Source of the DNA: Methylobacterium sp. Leaf118
Lineage (GTDB): Bacteria > Pseudomonadota > Alphaproteobacteria > Rhizobiales > Beijerinckiaceae
DNA: 64,000 bases
Assembly (NCBI RefSeq): GCF_920984675.1
Contig: NZ_CAKLBV010000009.1
Coordinates: 44,541 to 108,540, forward strand
Direction: 5' to 3'
Made by a program: the position numbers and the translations under genes. Position 1 is the stretch's first letter. Each line of letters opens with the position of its first letter. The notes under the pieces were generated by a model. The model was given only the letters and a program-made list of their open reading frames with translations. It was not told the origin of the DNA and did no database searches. Positions 35,174 through 42,297 of this stretch are shown in pieces.

Positions 35174-36363
35174 GCCCGGCCCCCATCGGTGGCGGCCGGC
35201 AGCGTCTCCCGCGACAGCCGGGCCATCTCCCAGCGCAGATGCTTGAGCGCGGGGGTGACGATGGCGACGAAATGCGCTTCGCGGATGCGGCGCTGGGGGG
35301 CGGCCGACATCAGGTAGCCCCGGGCGCCCTGGTGGAGCAGGGCCGATTGCGAGGCGCGCAGCGCCAGTTCGGAGACCTGAGCGCGGGCGTCGAGGACGTC
35401 GATCAGGTAATCGTTGCTGCTCTCATAGGGCGTCTCGGCGAGCTGCATCACCCGGGCGCGCAGCTCGGCGAGTTCGGCGGCGATCGTGTCGGGGCGGTCG
35501 TCCAGGAACTGGTTGACGTGACCCAGCGTCTCCTCGACCGCCCCCATATCGGCGAGGCTCCCCTCGGCGACGCCGAGGCCCATGCCGCATTGAAGCAGGA
35601 TGAAGGCGCCGCGGATGCGCCCGATGAAGGGGCGGGCCGGGTCGGCGATGAGGTCGTCCTCACCGACGAAGAGATTGTCGAGCCGCAGGCCCCAGGTGCT
35701 GGTGCCTTCCATGCCGGAGAAGTGCGGACAGGGCCGCAGCTCGGCGCGGTCGCAGGCCAGCAGGAACATGATCTCGTGGCCGATCGTGTCGCCGGGCCCG
35801 ACGACGCCGGCGATGGCGCCGCAATACTGCCCCGGCCCGATATGGCTGACCCAGGGCAGCATGCCGCTGACCCGGTAGCCGCCGGTGACGCGGCGGGCGC
35901 GCAGCAGGATCGGCTCGATTCCGGCAAATGCCTTCATCGGATTGGACAGCGCCGTGCCGCCGAAGCGGCGCCCGGCCGCGTGGTCGTCGAGCCGTGCGCC
36001 GGTCAGGGCCGGATTGCCCGACTGCTCCAGGTAGAGGCCGCAGACGGCGTGGCACCACATCAGGAAGCCGGTGGCGCCGCAGGCCCGGCTCGCCGCCTGC
36101 ATGGCGGCCACCGCGAGGCCGAAGCGTGCCCCGTGCCGGTCGAGATGGACGGCGAGCGCCCCGGTCTCACCGAGCCGGCCCAGGAGGTCGAGCGGATAGG
36201 CGCCGCGGTCGATCGCGCCCGCCGCGGCGCTCAGCGGACCGTCGGCGATGGCCGTGGTCCCGGCGAGAACGGCCGCGTCGATCCAATCGGGGCGGTTCGG
36301 AGCGGCGGGCCCGGCGGGGGCGACACGATCCTCCACCTGCCGGAGAGCGAGGGCGCTCGGCAT
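35170..36363 (-). CDS. Acyl-CoA-dehydrogenase-fold flavoprotein (SfnB/DszC-like)
   Basis: From ATG 36363 (GAGGAG upstream) the protein has 397 aa. It shows the three-part acyl-CoA dehydrogenase layout: an N-terminal helical part, a middle beta domain (GYRVSGMLPWVSHIGPGQY, then FSGMEGTSTWGLRLDNLFV) and a C-terminal helical part. I did not identify the catalytic glutamate of true acyl-CoA dehydrogenases. With a rubredoxin reductase and sulfur genes alongside, a flavin monooxygenase/desulfurase of the SfnB/DszC kind is more likely than fatty-acid oxidation. The reaction itself is unknown. Confidence 0.75.
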   Translation of the reverse strand: MPSALALRQVEDRVAPAGPAAPNRPDWIDAAVLAGTTAIADGPLSAAAGAIDRGAYPLDLLGRLGETGALAVHLDRHGARFGLAVAAMQAASRACGATGFLMWCHAVCGLYLEQSGNPALTGARLDDHAAGRRFGGTALSNPMKAFAGIEPILLRARRVTGGYRVSGMLPWVSHIGPGQYCGAIAGVVGPGDTIGHEIMFLLACDRAELRPCPHFSGMEGTSTWGLRLDNLFVGEDDLIADPARPFIGRIRGAFILLQCGMGLGVAEGSLADMGAVEETLGHVNQFLDDRPDTIAAELAELRARVMQLAETPYESSNDYLIDVLDARAQVSELALRASQSALLHQGARGYLMSAAPQRRIREAHFVAIVTPALKHLRWEMARLSRETLPAATDGGRA

Positions 36364-36425
36364 CGTCAATCTCCTCAAAGGTCGGGGAAGGCGGCGGGAC
36401 CCGTCTGGCCCCGCCGCGCGTCTCG

Positions 36426-36534
36426 TATCAAATCCGGTTGATCCCTTCGGGATGGCGGATTTGGGCTTCGCTCAAACGCCGCGCGGGCTTGCCTGATACG
36501 GGCTCCGCTTTCATCAAGCGGAGCCCGCTTCAGG
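36426..36534 (+). repeat. Two-hairpin dispersed repeat, copy C
   Basis: This copy is in the same orientation as copy B. The first hairpin is unchanged; the 43-bp terminal palindrome (36492-36534) has two mismatched positions. It lies in the gap inside an operon between the osmC-like and flavoprotein genes, and its end supplies the TGA stop of the osmC-like gene. Confidence 0.88.
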
Positions 36535-37081
36535 CGGCCAGGGTGATCGCGAACGGGATCGGGTTGCGCAGGGAATTGGCCACCGGCGAGTACCGGTTGG
36601 CGTGCTGCACGATGGCGTCGAGCTCCTCCCGGCTCGCATCGCCCTCGATGGTCACGGCCACGCGGATCGCCTGGAATCCCATCTCCTCGGGGGCCTTCTC
36701 GGCGCCGCCGGCGCCCCAGGCGGCGGGGTTGCCGATATCGCCCTCGAGATGCAGTTCGAGGCGGGAGAGGCGCACCTGCTTCCAGGTCGCGACGGCGGTG
36801 ATGCCGACCGCGAGGCAGCCGCCGAGGGCCGAGAGCACGATCTCGCCCGGCGCCGGCGCGGTGTTCTCGCCGAACAGGTGCAGGGGCTCGTCCACCACGA
36901 CCGGCGGGTGCTCGCCGACATAGCTGAGGGTGCGGTACTGCCCCTCGACGACGGTGCGCACCGTGTTGGTGCCGCGCGAACCGGGATTGCAGCGCCCCTT
37001 CTCGGCGAACTGCATCAGGCCGTCCCGGTCGATCGGACGCAGATAGGTGGTGACGGTGGTGGGGGCGGCGCTCGCGCTCAT
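36530..37081 (-). CDS. OsmC-family protein
   Basis: From ATG 37081 (AGGAG six bases upstream) the protein has 183 aa; a TTG two codons earlier is less likely. It shows the OsmC/Ohr-type fold: a cysteine in EKGRCNPGSRGTN, then PAPGEIVLSALGGCLAVGITAVA with the second cysteine of the family. OsmC-like proteins reduce organic peroxides or handle thiol chemistry. It heads an operon with a flavoprotein, rubredoxin reductase and sulfur genes and has its own sigma-54-type promoter. Confidence 0.85.
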   Translation of the reverse strand: MSASAAPTTVTTYLRPIDRDGLMQFAEKGRCNPGSRGTNTVRTVVEGQYRTLSYVGEHPPVVVDEPLHLFGENTAPAPGEIVLSALGGCLAVGITAVATWKQVRLSRLELHLEGDIGNPAAWGAGGAEKAPEEMGFQAIRVAVTIEGDASREELDAIVQHANRYSPVANSLRNPIPFAITLAA

Positions 37082-37140
37082 CGACAACTCCTGTTCCAGC
37101 TCTGTCCCCGCAGAGATCGGGGCCGGCTCGGAGGGACTTG

Positions 37141-37157
37141 CGCAAGGCGAATGCCAG
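37141..37157 (-). promoter_or_regulatory. Sigma-54 (-24/-12) promoter of the osmC-like operon
   Basis: On the minus strand the sequence is CTGGCATTCGCCTTGCG. TGGCA and TTGC stand at the correct spacing (seven bases between TGGC and TTGC); the middle differs from consensus. It lies about 60 bp before the osmC-like start codon, with an activator-type dyad about 100 bp further upstream. Confidence 0.7.
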
Positions 37158-37248
37158 ATGCGAATCTTTTCGGACTATTCCGTATTATCTCAACGAATCA
37201 GAGACTTAAGGCAATAATGTCCTGGCGGCTTTCGGCTGGCTTGTCGGT

Positions 37249-37276
37249 AAATGTCGGCACTTTGTCGACATTGTCG
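37249..37276. promoter_or_regulatory. Upstream activator site of the osmC-like operon
   Basis: The segment reads AATGTCG, a three-base variable stretch, then CTTTGTCGACATTGTCGG. It matches the site at 32075-32102 at all but about three positions. TGTCG units occur repeatedly and TGTCGACA is a perfect palindrome. It is the best candidate binding site for the sigma-54 activator encoded just upstream. Confidence 0.7.
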
Positions 37277-37293
37277 GGTTTGGCGAGGCCGCG

Positions 37294-38901
37294 TCACGGC
37301 GCCGGCTGGAGCTTGCGCCAACGATAGGAGAATTGGCGCTCGGTGAGCCCGAGCCGCTGGGCCGCCCGTGTCTTGTTGCCGCCGGCCTGGGCCAGGGCCA
37401 TGCGCAATTGCTCGTGGCCGTGCGAGTCGGCCGGCAGGTAGGGGCGCACGGTGCCCATCGCGCGCAAGGCGGCCTCCCGCTCGGGCGACAGGTACGACGC
37501 CGAGGCGGGCGCGCGCAGGGGAGGCGCCGTGACGAGGGCGCCTTCGAGCATCGGCCGCAGGTCCTCGACGTCGAGAACACCTTCGCTTGCCAAGAGCACG
37601 AGCCGCTCGATGAAGTTGGCGAGCTGGCGAATGTTGCCCGGCCAGGATTGGCGGGCGAGATGGGCGACCGCGCCCTGGGTCAGGTTGACGTTGCGCTGGT
37701 TGCTCTGGTTCGCCTGGGTGAGGAAGTGCAGCACGAGGTCGGGGATATCGCTGGGCCGCTCCGCCAGCGACGGCAGGGTGATCGGCACGACGTTGAGGCG
37801 GTAGAACAGATCCTCCCGGAAGCGGCCGTGGGCGACTTCGGTGGCGAGGTCCCGGTTCGTCGCGGCGACGAGGCGCATGTCGATCCGGATCTCGCGCGTG
37901 CCGCCCAGGCGCACGACGGTGCCCTCTTGCAGGGTGCGCAGCAGCTTGGTCTGGAGGATCGCCGGCATCTCGCCGATCTCGTCGAGGAAGATCGTGCCGC
38001 CGCTCGCCTGCTCGAACCACCCCGCCCGGGCATCGACCGCCCCGGTGAACGCGCCGCGCTCGTGTCCGAACAGCTCGGACTCGAACAGGCTGTCGGGGAT
38101 GGCCGCGCAATTGACCTTGATGAAGGGCCGGTCGCGCCGCGGGCTCGCGAGGTGAAGCGCCCGGGCGAAGAGTTCCTTGCCGGTCCCGGACTCGCCGAGC
38201 AGCAGCACGCTCGCGGTTGCGCCCGCCACCTTCTCGACCTGAGCGAGGGCGCGCAGTAGCGCGGGCGAGGTTCCGATGATGCCGTAGCGGGCGCGCTTGA
38301 TGCGCAGCTCGCGGGCCAGCATGTCGTTGTGCTCCTCGAGCGCCCGCGTCTTCTGCTCCACGCGCTCGTTCAGGGTCAGCAGCTGGCTCACCATGGTGGC
38401 GATGATGCGCAGGATGGTGAGATCGTCCGACAGCGCCCGCTCCCGGTGCCGGATGCGGTGGCAGGCGATGGCCCCGACCGTCCGGTGATCGACCCGGATC
38501 GGCAGCGCCAGGAACGACACGGCGCCGCGGGGCAGCTGCGCCCGGGCCACGGCGCGCCCGAGGAAGGTCGGGTCCTTGTCGATGTCCTGCACGATGATGA
38601 GGTGGCCGTCCTGGATGACGCGACCGGTGATGCCCTCGCCCGGCGCGTAGCGGCCCCGCGCGACCTCCTCGCGGGTCAACCCGTAGGAATAGGCGATCCG
38701 GTGGCCCTCGCCGTCGGGATCCTTCAGAACGATGCGCCCCCGGTTCAGCCCGACGATCTCGGACAGGAGATGCAGCATCTCCCGCGCGACCTGATCGAGG
38801 CGCAGGCCCTTGCCGATCAGGTTCATGACCTCCTGGATGAGGAACATCTCCTGCGTGCGCCAATGCGTGCTCGACGCGACCTTGCGGACAAGTCCATCCA
38901 T
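37294..38901 (-). CDS. Sigma-54-dependent activator with GAF domain (NifA-like family)
   Basis: From ATG 38901 the protein has 535 aa; the frame open further upstream is low-complexity. Residues about 25-175 fit a GAF sensor domain. The AAA+ domain has Walker A LGESGTGKE (235-243), the sigma-54 contact loop GAFTGA (283-288) and Walker B-like IFLDEIGEMP. The C-terminus has a Fis-type helix-turn-helix (NKTRAAQRLGLTERQFSYRWRKL). The layout resembles NifA-like activators. It lies directly upstream of the osmC-like operon, so it probably drives both sigma-54 operons in this block. The effector is unknown. Confidence 0.92.
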   Translation of the reverse strand: MDGLVRKVASSTHWRTQEMFLIQEVMNLIGKGLRLDQVAREMLHLLSEIVGLNRGRIVLKDPDGEGHRIAYSYGLTREEVARGRYAPGEGITGRVIQDGHLIIVQDIDKDPTFLGRAVARAQLPRGAVSFLALPIRVDHRTVGAIACHRIRHRERALSDDLTILRIIATMVSQLLTLNERVEQKTRALEEHNDMLARELRIKRARYGIIGTSPALLRALAQVEKVAGATASVLLLGESGTGKELFARALHLASPRRDRPFIKVNCAAIPDSLFESELFGHERGAFTGAVDARAGWFEQASGGTIFLDEIGEMPAILQTKLLRTLQEGTVVRLGGTREIRIDMRLVAATNRDLATEVAHGRFREDLFYRLNVVPITLPSLAERPSDIPDLVLHFLTQANQSNQRNVNLTQGAVAHLARQSWPGNIRQLANFIERLVLLASEGVLDVEDLRPMLEGALVTAPPLRAPASASYLSPEREAALRAMGTVRPYLPADSHGHEQLRMALAQAGGNKTRAAQRLGLTERQFSYRWRKLQPAP

Positions 38902-39225
38902 TCCCTGGCGTGCCTCGGGTTCCGATGAGAGCGCGCGCCGCCGACCTTGAGTCCGGCGCGGCGTCCCGGCCCGACACGGTCGCGCGCAGCCCTCACGCTG
39001 CGTCAGCCTGCAAACTTCATGCAAGCCGGACGCGGCGTGATCTGCGCCCCGGTCTGCGCGCTCTTCGAAGCGTCGAGCGCGCGACGCGGCGACGGGGGCG
39101 CGTTCCGTCTCCTTCCGCGCTGCGCGCAGGGGCGGTCCGGTGTGCCGTCCCACACCTAATAGATCGCAAGCTAACGAATTGGCTGGCGACCCCCGCAATC
39201 GCCCGCTATACCAACGGCCACGTCA
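38902..39225. other. Divergent intergenic region upstream of glycine riboswitch
   Basis: The gap between the sigma-54 activator gene and the riboswitch holds no recognisable gene. A TATACC at 39207-39212 could be a weak -10 for the riboswitch transcript, but no good -35 accompanies it. Confidence 0.4.
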
Positions 39226-39231
39226 GCGACG

Positions 39232-39410
39232 CGCGGGAGAGAGCCGGTCCGAACCGGCCGCCGAAGGAGCAACCGCCCCGGAAACTCTCAGGCCCCCGGA
39301 CCGCACGTCGCGCAACACTCTGGAAAGTGGTGCTTCCGCTCCCGCCGATGGTGTAAGTCGCGGCCCCGCAGGGGCCGGGGCGAAACTCTCAGGCCGATGA
39401 CAGAGGGGGC
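39232..39410 (+). promoter_or_regulatory. Tandem glycine riboswitch
   Basis: Two aptamers are visible. The first (about 39232-39328) has GCGGGAGAGAGC, GCCGAAGGAGCAA, AACTCTCAGGC and CACTCTGGAAAG; the second (about 39329-39410) has GCCGATGG, GAAACTCTCAGGC and GACAGAGGGG. These are the conserved blocks of glycine riboswitches, and the two-aptamer layout is typical. It precedes an L,D-transpeptidase and a UPF0126 gene. Glycine riboswitches often lie upstream of gcv genes or UPF0126 transporters, and the latter fits here. Whether glycine turns expression on or off cannot be told. Confidence 0.93.
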
Positions 39411-39414
39411 TCGC

Positions 39415-39468
39415 ATGCACGGCGCGTGCGGAGCGACCTCGGAGGCCTGCGCGATGACCGACCCGTAA
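39415..39468 (+). CDS. Possible 17-codon leader ORF after glycine riboswitch
   Basis: ATG is five bases after a GAGGGGG that is also the closing strand of the second aptamer; the ORF ends at TAA and would encode MHGACGATSEACAMTDP. If real, ligand binding would hide the ribosome site and regulate it directly. It has no known homology and may be chance. Confidence 0.35.
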   Translation: MHGACGATSEACAMTDP

Positions 39469-39630
39469 GCCATCGGCCCGAGAGGTGGGCGCCGGTTCCC
39501 GGGCCGCCGCGTCGCCTCCGCCCCCTGCCCTTCCGCATTCCGCTCGACTGGCCGGCGCGTCCCGCGCGCCCGGACGACGACCCATGCCCGGACAACGCGG
39601 ACTCGAACGTCCCGATCTGGAGTCACGACG

Positions 39631-40362
39631 ATGCTGGCCACCCGCCGCTCCCTTCTCCTCGCCGCCGCCCTTCTCGCGCCGGGGCGCGCCCAGGCCTTCT
39701 TCTGGGAATCCGAGCCCGCGCCGACGGCGTTGGAGCCCCCCGATCCGGCCACGAACCGCGCCGCGTGGTTCGTCGGCACCATCCCGGACGCGCCCTTCGA
39801 CATCCCCATGGTCGACCTGACCCTCGTCCCGGCGGAGTTCCGACGGCAGCGCGTGGCCTATGACGGCCCCGAACGCGCGGGCACGCTGGTCGTCGACACC
39901 CATCAGCGCTTCCTCTTCCTCGTCGGCGCGGGGCGGACCGCCCTGCGCTACGGAATCGGGGTGGGGCGGGCCGGCTTCACGTGGTCGGGCATCGCGACCG
40001 TGCGGCGCAAGGCGACCTGGCCGGGCTGGCACCCGACGGCGGCCATGCTGAAGCGGCGGCCCGACCTCCCGCGCTACGTCGCCCCCGGGCTCGACAACCC
40101 CCTCGGGTGCCGCGCGCTCTACCTCTACCAGGGCGACCGGGACACCCTCTACCGCATCCACGGCACCAACGAGCCCTGGACCGTCGGCGGCACCGATTCC
40201 TCGGGCTGCATCCGCCTCCTCAACGAGGACATCCACGACCTGTACGGCCGGGTTGCGCTCGGCACGACGGTGGTCGTGAAGACCTCGCAGCCGGAGGTGA
40301 TGGTGCAGCGCGAGTGGGACGGCCCTCCCCGCTCCGACGACCGGGTGCGTGTCGTTCGATAG
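39631..40362 (+). CDS. L,D-transpeptidase (YkuD family)
   Basis: The protein has 243 aa with a signal peptide (MLATRRSLLLAAALLAPGRAQA). The YkuD domain has YRIHGTNEPWTVGG and SSGCIRLLNEDIHDLYGRV, containing the His and catalytic Cys of the HGTN and S-x-G-C-I-R motifs. It acts on peptidoglycan stem peptides in the periplasm, making 3-3 cross-links or exchanging the terminal D-Ala. It lies downstream of a glycine riboswitch and 50 bp before a UPF0126 gene; glycine can be incorporated at the D-Ala4 site, so the regulatory link is plausible. Confidence 0.9.
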   Translation: MLATRRSLLLAAALLAPGRAQAFFWESEPAPTALEPPDPATNRAAWFVGTIPDAPFDIPMVDLTLVPAEFRRQRVAYDGPERAGTLVVDTHQRFLFLVGAGRTALRYGIGVGRAGFTWSGIATVRRKATWPGWHPTAAMLKRRPDLPRYVAPGLDNPLGCRALYLYQGDRDTLYRIHGTNEPWTVGGTDSSGCIRLLNEDIHDLYGRVALGTTVVVKTSQPEVMVQREWDGPPRSDDRVRVVR

Positions 40363-40412
40363 GCCCCTCCGCCCGGGCCCGACCCCCTGACTCTCCGGCT
40401 GGACCGAGACCG

Positions 40413-41042
40413 ATGTTCGAGACCGCGACCGCAACTCTGGACTGGCTGGGCCTGATCGTCTTCACGATCACCGGTGCCCTCGTGGCCTCCCGCAAGGCGA
40501 TGGATTTCGTCGGGTTCGCCGTGCTCGGCACGGTGACCGGGGTCGGGGGCGGGACGCTCCGGGATCTCTTGCTCGGGGCGCCCGTGTTCTGGACGGAGCG
40601 CCCGGCCTATCTGCTGGCCGGCGTCCTCGTCTCTGGCGCGGTGTTCTTCGCCGCGCATCTCCCGCAATCCCGGTCCCGCGCCCTGGTCCGGCTCGACGCG
40701 ATCGGCCTCGCTCTGTTCGCGGTGGCGGGCGCCGAACGGGCGTTGCAGGCGGGGGCGAGCGGCACCGTGGCGGTCGTCATGGGCGTGGTGACTGCCACCT
40801 TCGGCGGCGTCATCCGCGATCTCCTCGGGGGGGACAGTCCGGTGATCCTCAGCCGGGAGATCTACGCCTCGGCGGCCGCGGCCGGTGCGGTCACCTTCGT
40901 GTCCCTGACCGCACTCGGCGCCCCGCGCGAAATCGCCCTCGGCACCGGCTTCGTCGTCGCCCTGCTCATCCGGGCCGCTTCCCTCCGCTGGGGCTGGACC
41001 CTCCCGCGCTATCGCCCGCCGACGGGCCTCCCTCACCGCTGA
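40413..41042 (+). CDS. UPF0126/TRIC-type membrane protein (glycine-transporter domain)
   Basis: The protein has 209 aa with about seven hydrophobic helices. It has the duplicated family motif: ITGALVASRKAMDFVGFAVLG followed by VGGGTLRDLL, and again GTVAVVMGVVTATFGGVIRDLL. Family members include bacterial TRIC channels, and the domain is also called a glycine transporter because of its frequent riboswitch control. The glycine riboswitch upstream fits that role. Cation channel activity remains an alternative. Confidence 0.88.
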   Translation: MFETATATLDWLGLIVFTITGALVASRKAMDFVGFAVLGTVTGVGGGTLRDLLLGAPVFWTERPAYLLAGVLVSGAVFFAAHLPQSRSRALVRLDAIGLALFAVAGAERALQAGASGTVAVVMGVVTATFGGVIRDLLGGDSPVILSREIYASAAAAGAVTFVSLTALGAPREIALGTGFVVALLIRAASLRWGWTLPRYRPPTGLPHR

Positions 41043-41090
41043 CCGCCGGTCCCAGAGCCAGACGCATGGCCGGCAGCGCGGCCCCGAACC

Positions 41091-42038
41091 TCAGCGCCGC
41101 GGGTCGGGTCCCCCGTCCCGGGCGGGCGCCCTGCGCCAGACGCCGAGCAGGTCGAACCGCGGCGTCTCGCCCTCCGGCGCGACCGCGACCGTCGCCGTGC
41201 GCCCGGAGACGAGCCGGACCTTCCCGTCGACGCGGTCGAGCGTGATCCGGACCGGGATGCGCTGGGCGAGGCGCACCCAGGCGAAGGTCGGGTTCACGCT
41301 CGCCAGGAGGTTCGAGCCGGCCGTCCGCTCGCGGTCCTCGATGCCGCCCGCGAAGCTCTCGACCCGGCCGGTCAGCGTGACGCGCTCGCCCATCAGCCGG
41401 ATCAGGGCCCGGTCGCCGACATGGATGCGCGGCAGCTTGGTCTCCTCGAAATAGCCCTCGACCCGCAACGTGTCGCTGTCGATGAGCGCCATCACGCCCC
41501 GCCCGGTCGTGACATAGGCGCCGGGCCGCAACTCCATGTTGGTGATGCGGCCGTTGACCGAGGCCGTCACGGTGGAGCGTTCGAGGTTGAGCCGGGCGAG
41601 ATCGCGGTCGGCGCTCGCCTGGCCATAGGCGGCCTTGGCCTCCAGGTCGGCCGCCCGCGCCGCCTCGACCCGCTGCTGCGACACGGCGGCGTCGCTGAGC
41701 TTCGTGTAGCGGGCGTAGTCGGCCGCGGCCTGCTCCATCGTCGCCTGCTTGCCCGCCACCACCGCCTCCGCCTGCCGCAGGGCAAGGGCGAAGCGGTCGG
41801 GATCGATGCGGAACAGCACGTCGCCGCGCGTCACGACCTGGTTGTCGCGGACCAGCACCGCGGTGACGAGGCCCGAGACGTCGGGGGCGACCGCGACCAC
41901 GTCGGCGCGCACGCGCCCGTCCCGGGTCCAGGGCGCCTCCATGTAATAGTCCCAGAGCGCGAGGCCGACGACGGCGGCGATGGCGACCATCCCCAGCGTG
42001 ACGAGGAGGCGGAGGGAGAGGGCGAGAAACCGGGGCAT
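41091..42038 (-). CDS. aaeA: Membrane-fusion protein of AaeA/EmrA type (HlyD family)
   Basis: The protein has 315 aa with one N-terminal membrane helix. It has the biotinyl-lipoyl half-motifs (VAPDVSGLVTAVLVRDNQVV and TVTASVNGRITNMELRPGAYV) flanking a helical hairpin, and a YFEETKLPRIHVGD segment typical of AaeA/EmrA. It links the inner-membrane pump to the outer membrane. It is the last gene of a MarR-AaeB-AaeX-AaeA order operon; the usual substrates of AaeAB are hydroxylated aromatic acids. Confidence 0.85.
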   Translation of the reverse strand: MPRFLALSLRLLVTLGMVAIAAVVGLALWDYYMEAPWTRDGRVRADVVAVAPDVSGLVTAVLVRDNQVVTRGDVLFRIDPDRFALALRQAEAVVAGKQATMEQAAADYARYTKLSDAAVSQQRVEAARAADLEAKAAYGQASADRDLARLNLERSTVTASVNGRITNMELRPGAYVTTGRGVMALIDSDTLRVEGYFEETKLPRIHVGDRALIRLMGERVTLTGRVESFAGGIEDRERTAGSNLLASVNPTFAWVRLAQRIPVRITLDRVDGKVRLVSGRTATVAVAPEGETPRFDLLGVWRRAPARDGGPDPRR

Positions 42039-42087
42039 GGGCGGGGTCCGGGACGGGGGGAAGGCGGAGCGCGGGGGCCTTGGGCGC

Positions 42088-42297
42088 TCACGCAGTGAGC
42101 GGCACCGCCACCGCGACGACCGCGCCGAGGAGGACCACGTAGAGGGCGAGGTCGAAGAGCGGCCGGTGCCAGACGAGGCGGTAAACGCCAGCCCGGGCGA
42201 GGAGCCGCCGCAGCGGCAGGCTGAGGGCGAAGGCGATGAGCATCCAGGCCCCGAGGCTCGGGACGAAGACGCCGTAGAGATCGAACTCGCCCGTCAT
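42088..42297 (-). CDS. aaeX: DUF1656 small membrane protein (AaeX-like)
   Basis: The protein has 69 aa from ATG 42297, overlapping the stop of the FUSC gene by four bases. The sequence EFDLYGVFVPSLGAWMLIAF, then HRPLFDLALYVVLLGAVVAV gives two membrane helices and matches AaeX/YhcR proteins that accompany AaeA and AaeB. Its precise role is not settled. Confidence 0.85.
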   Translation of the reverse strand: MTGEFDLYGVFVPSLGAWMLIAFALSLPLRRLLARAGVYRLVWHRPLFDLALYVVLLGAVVAVAVPLTA

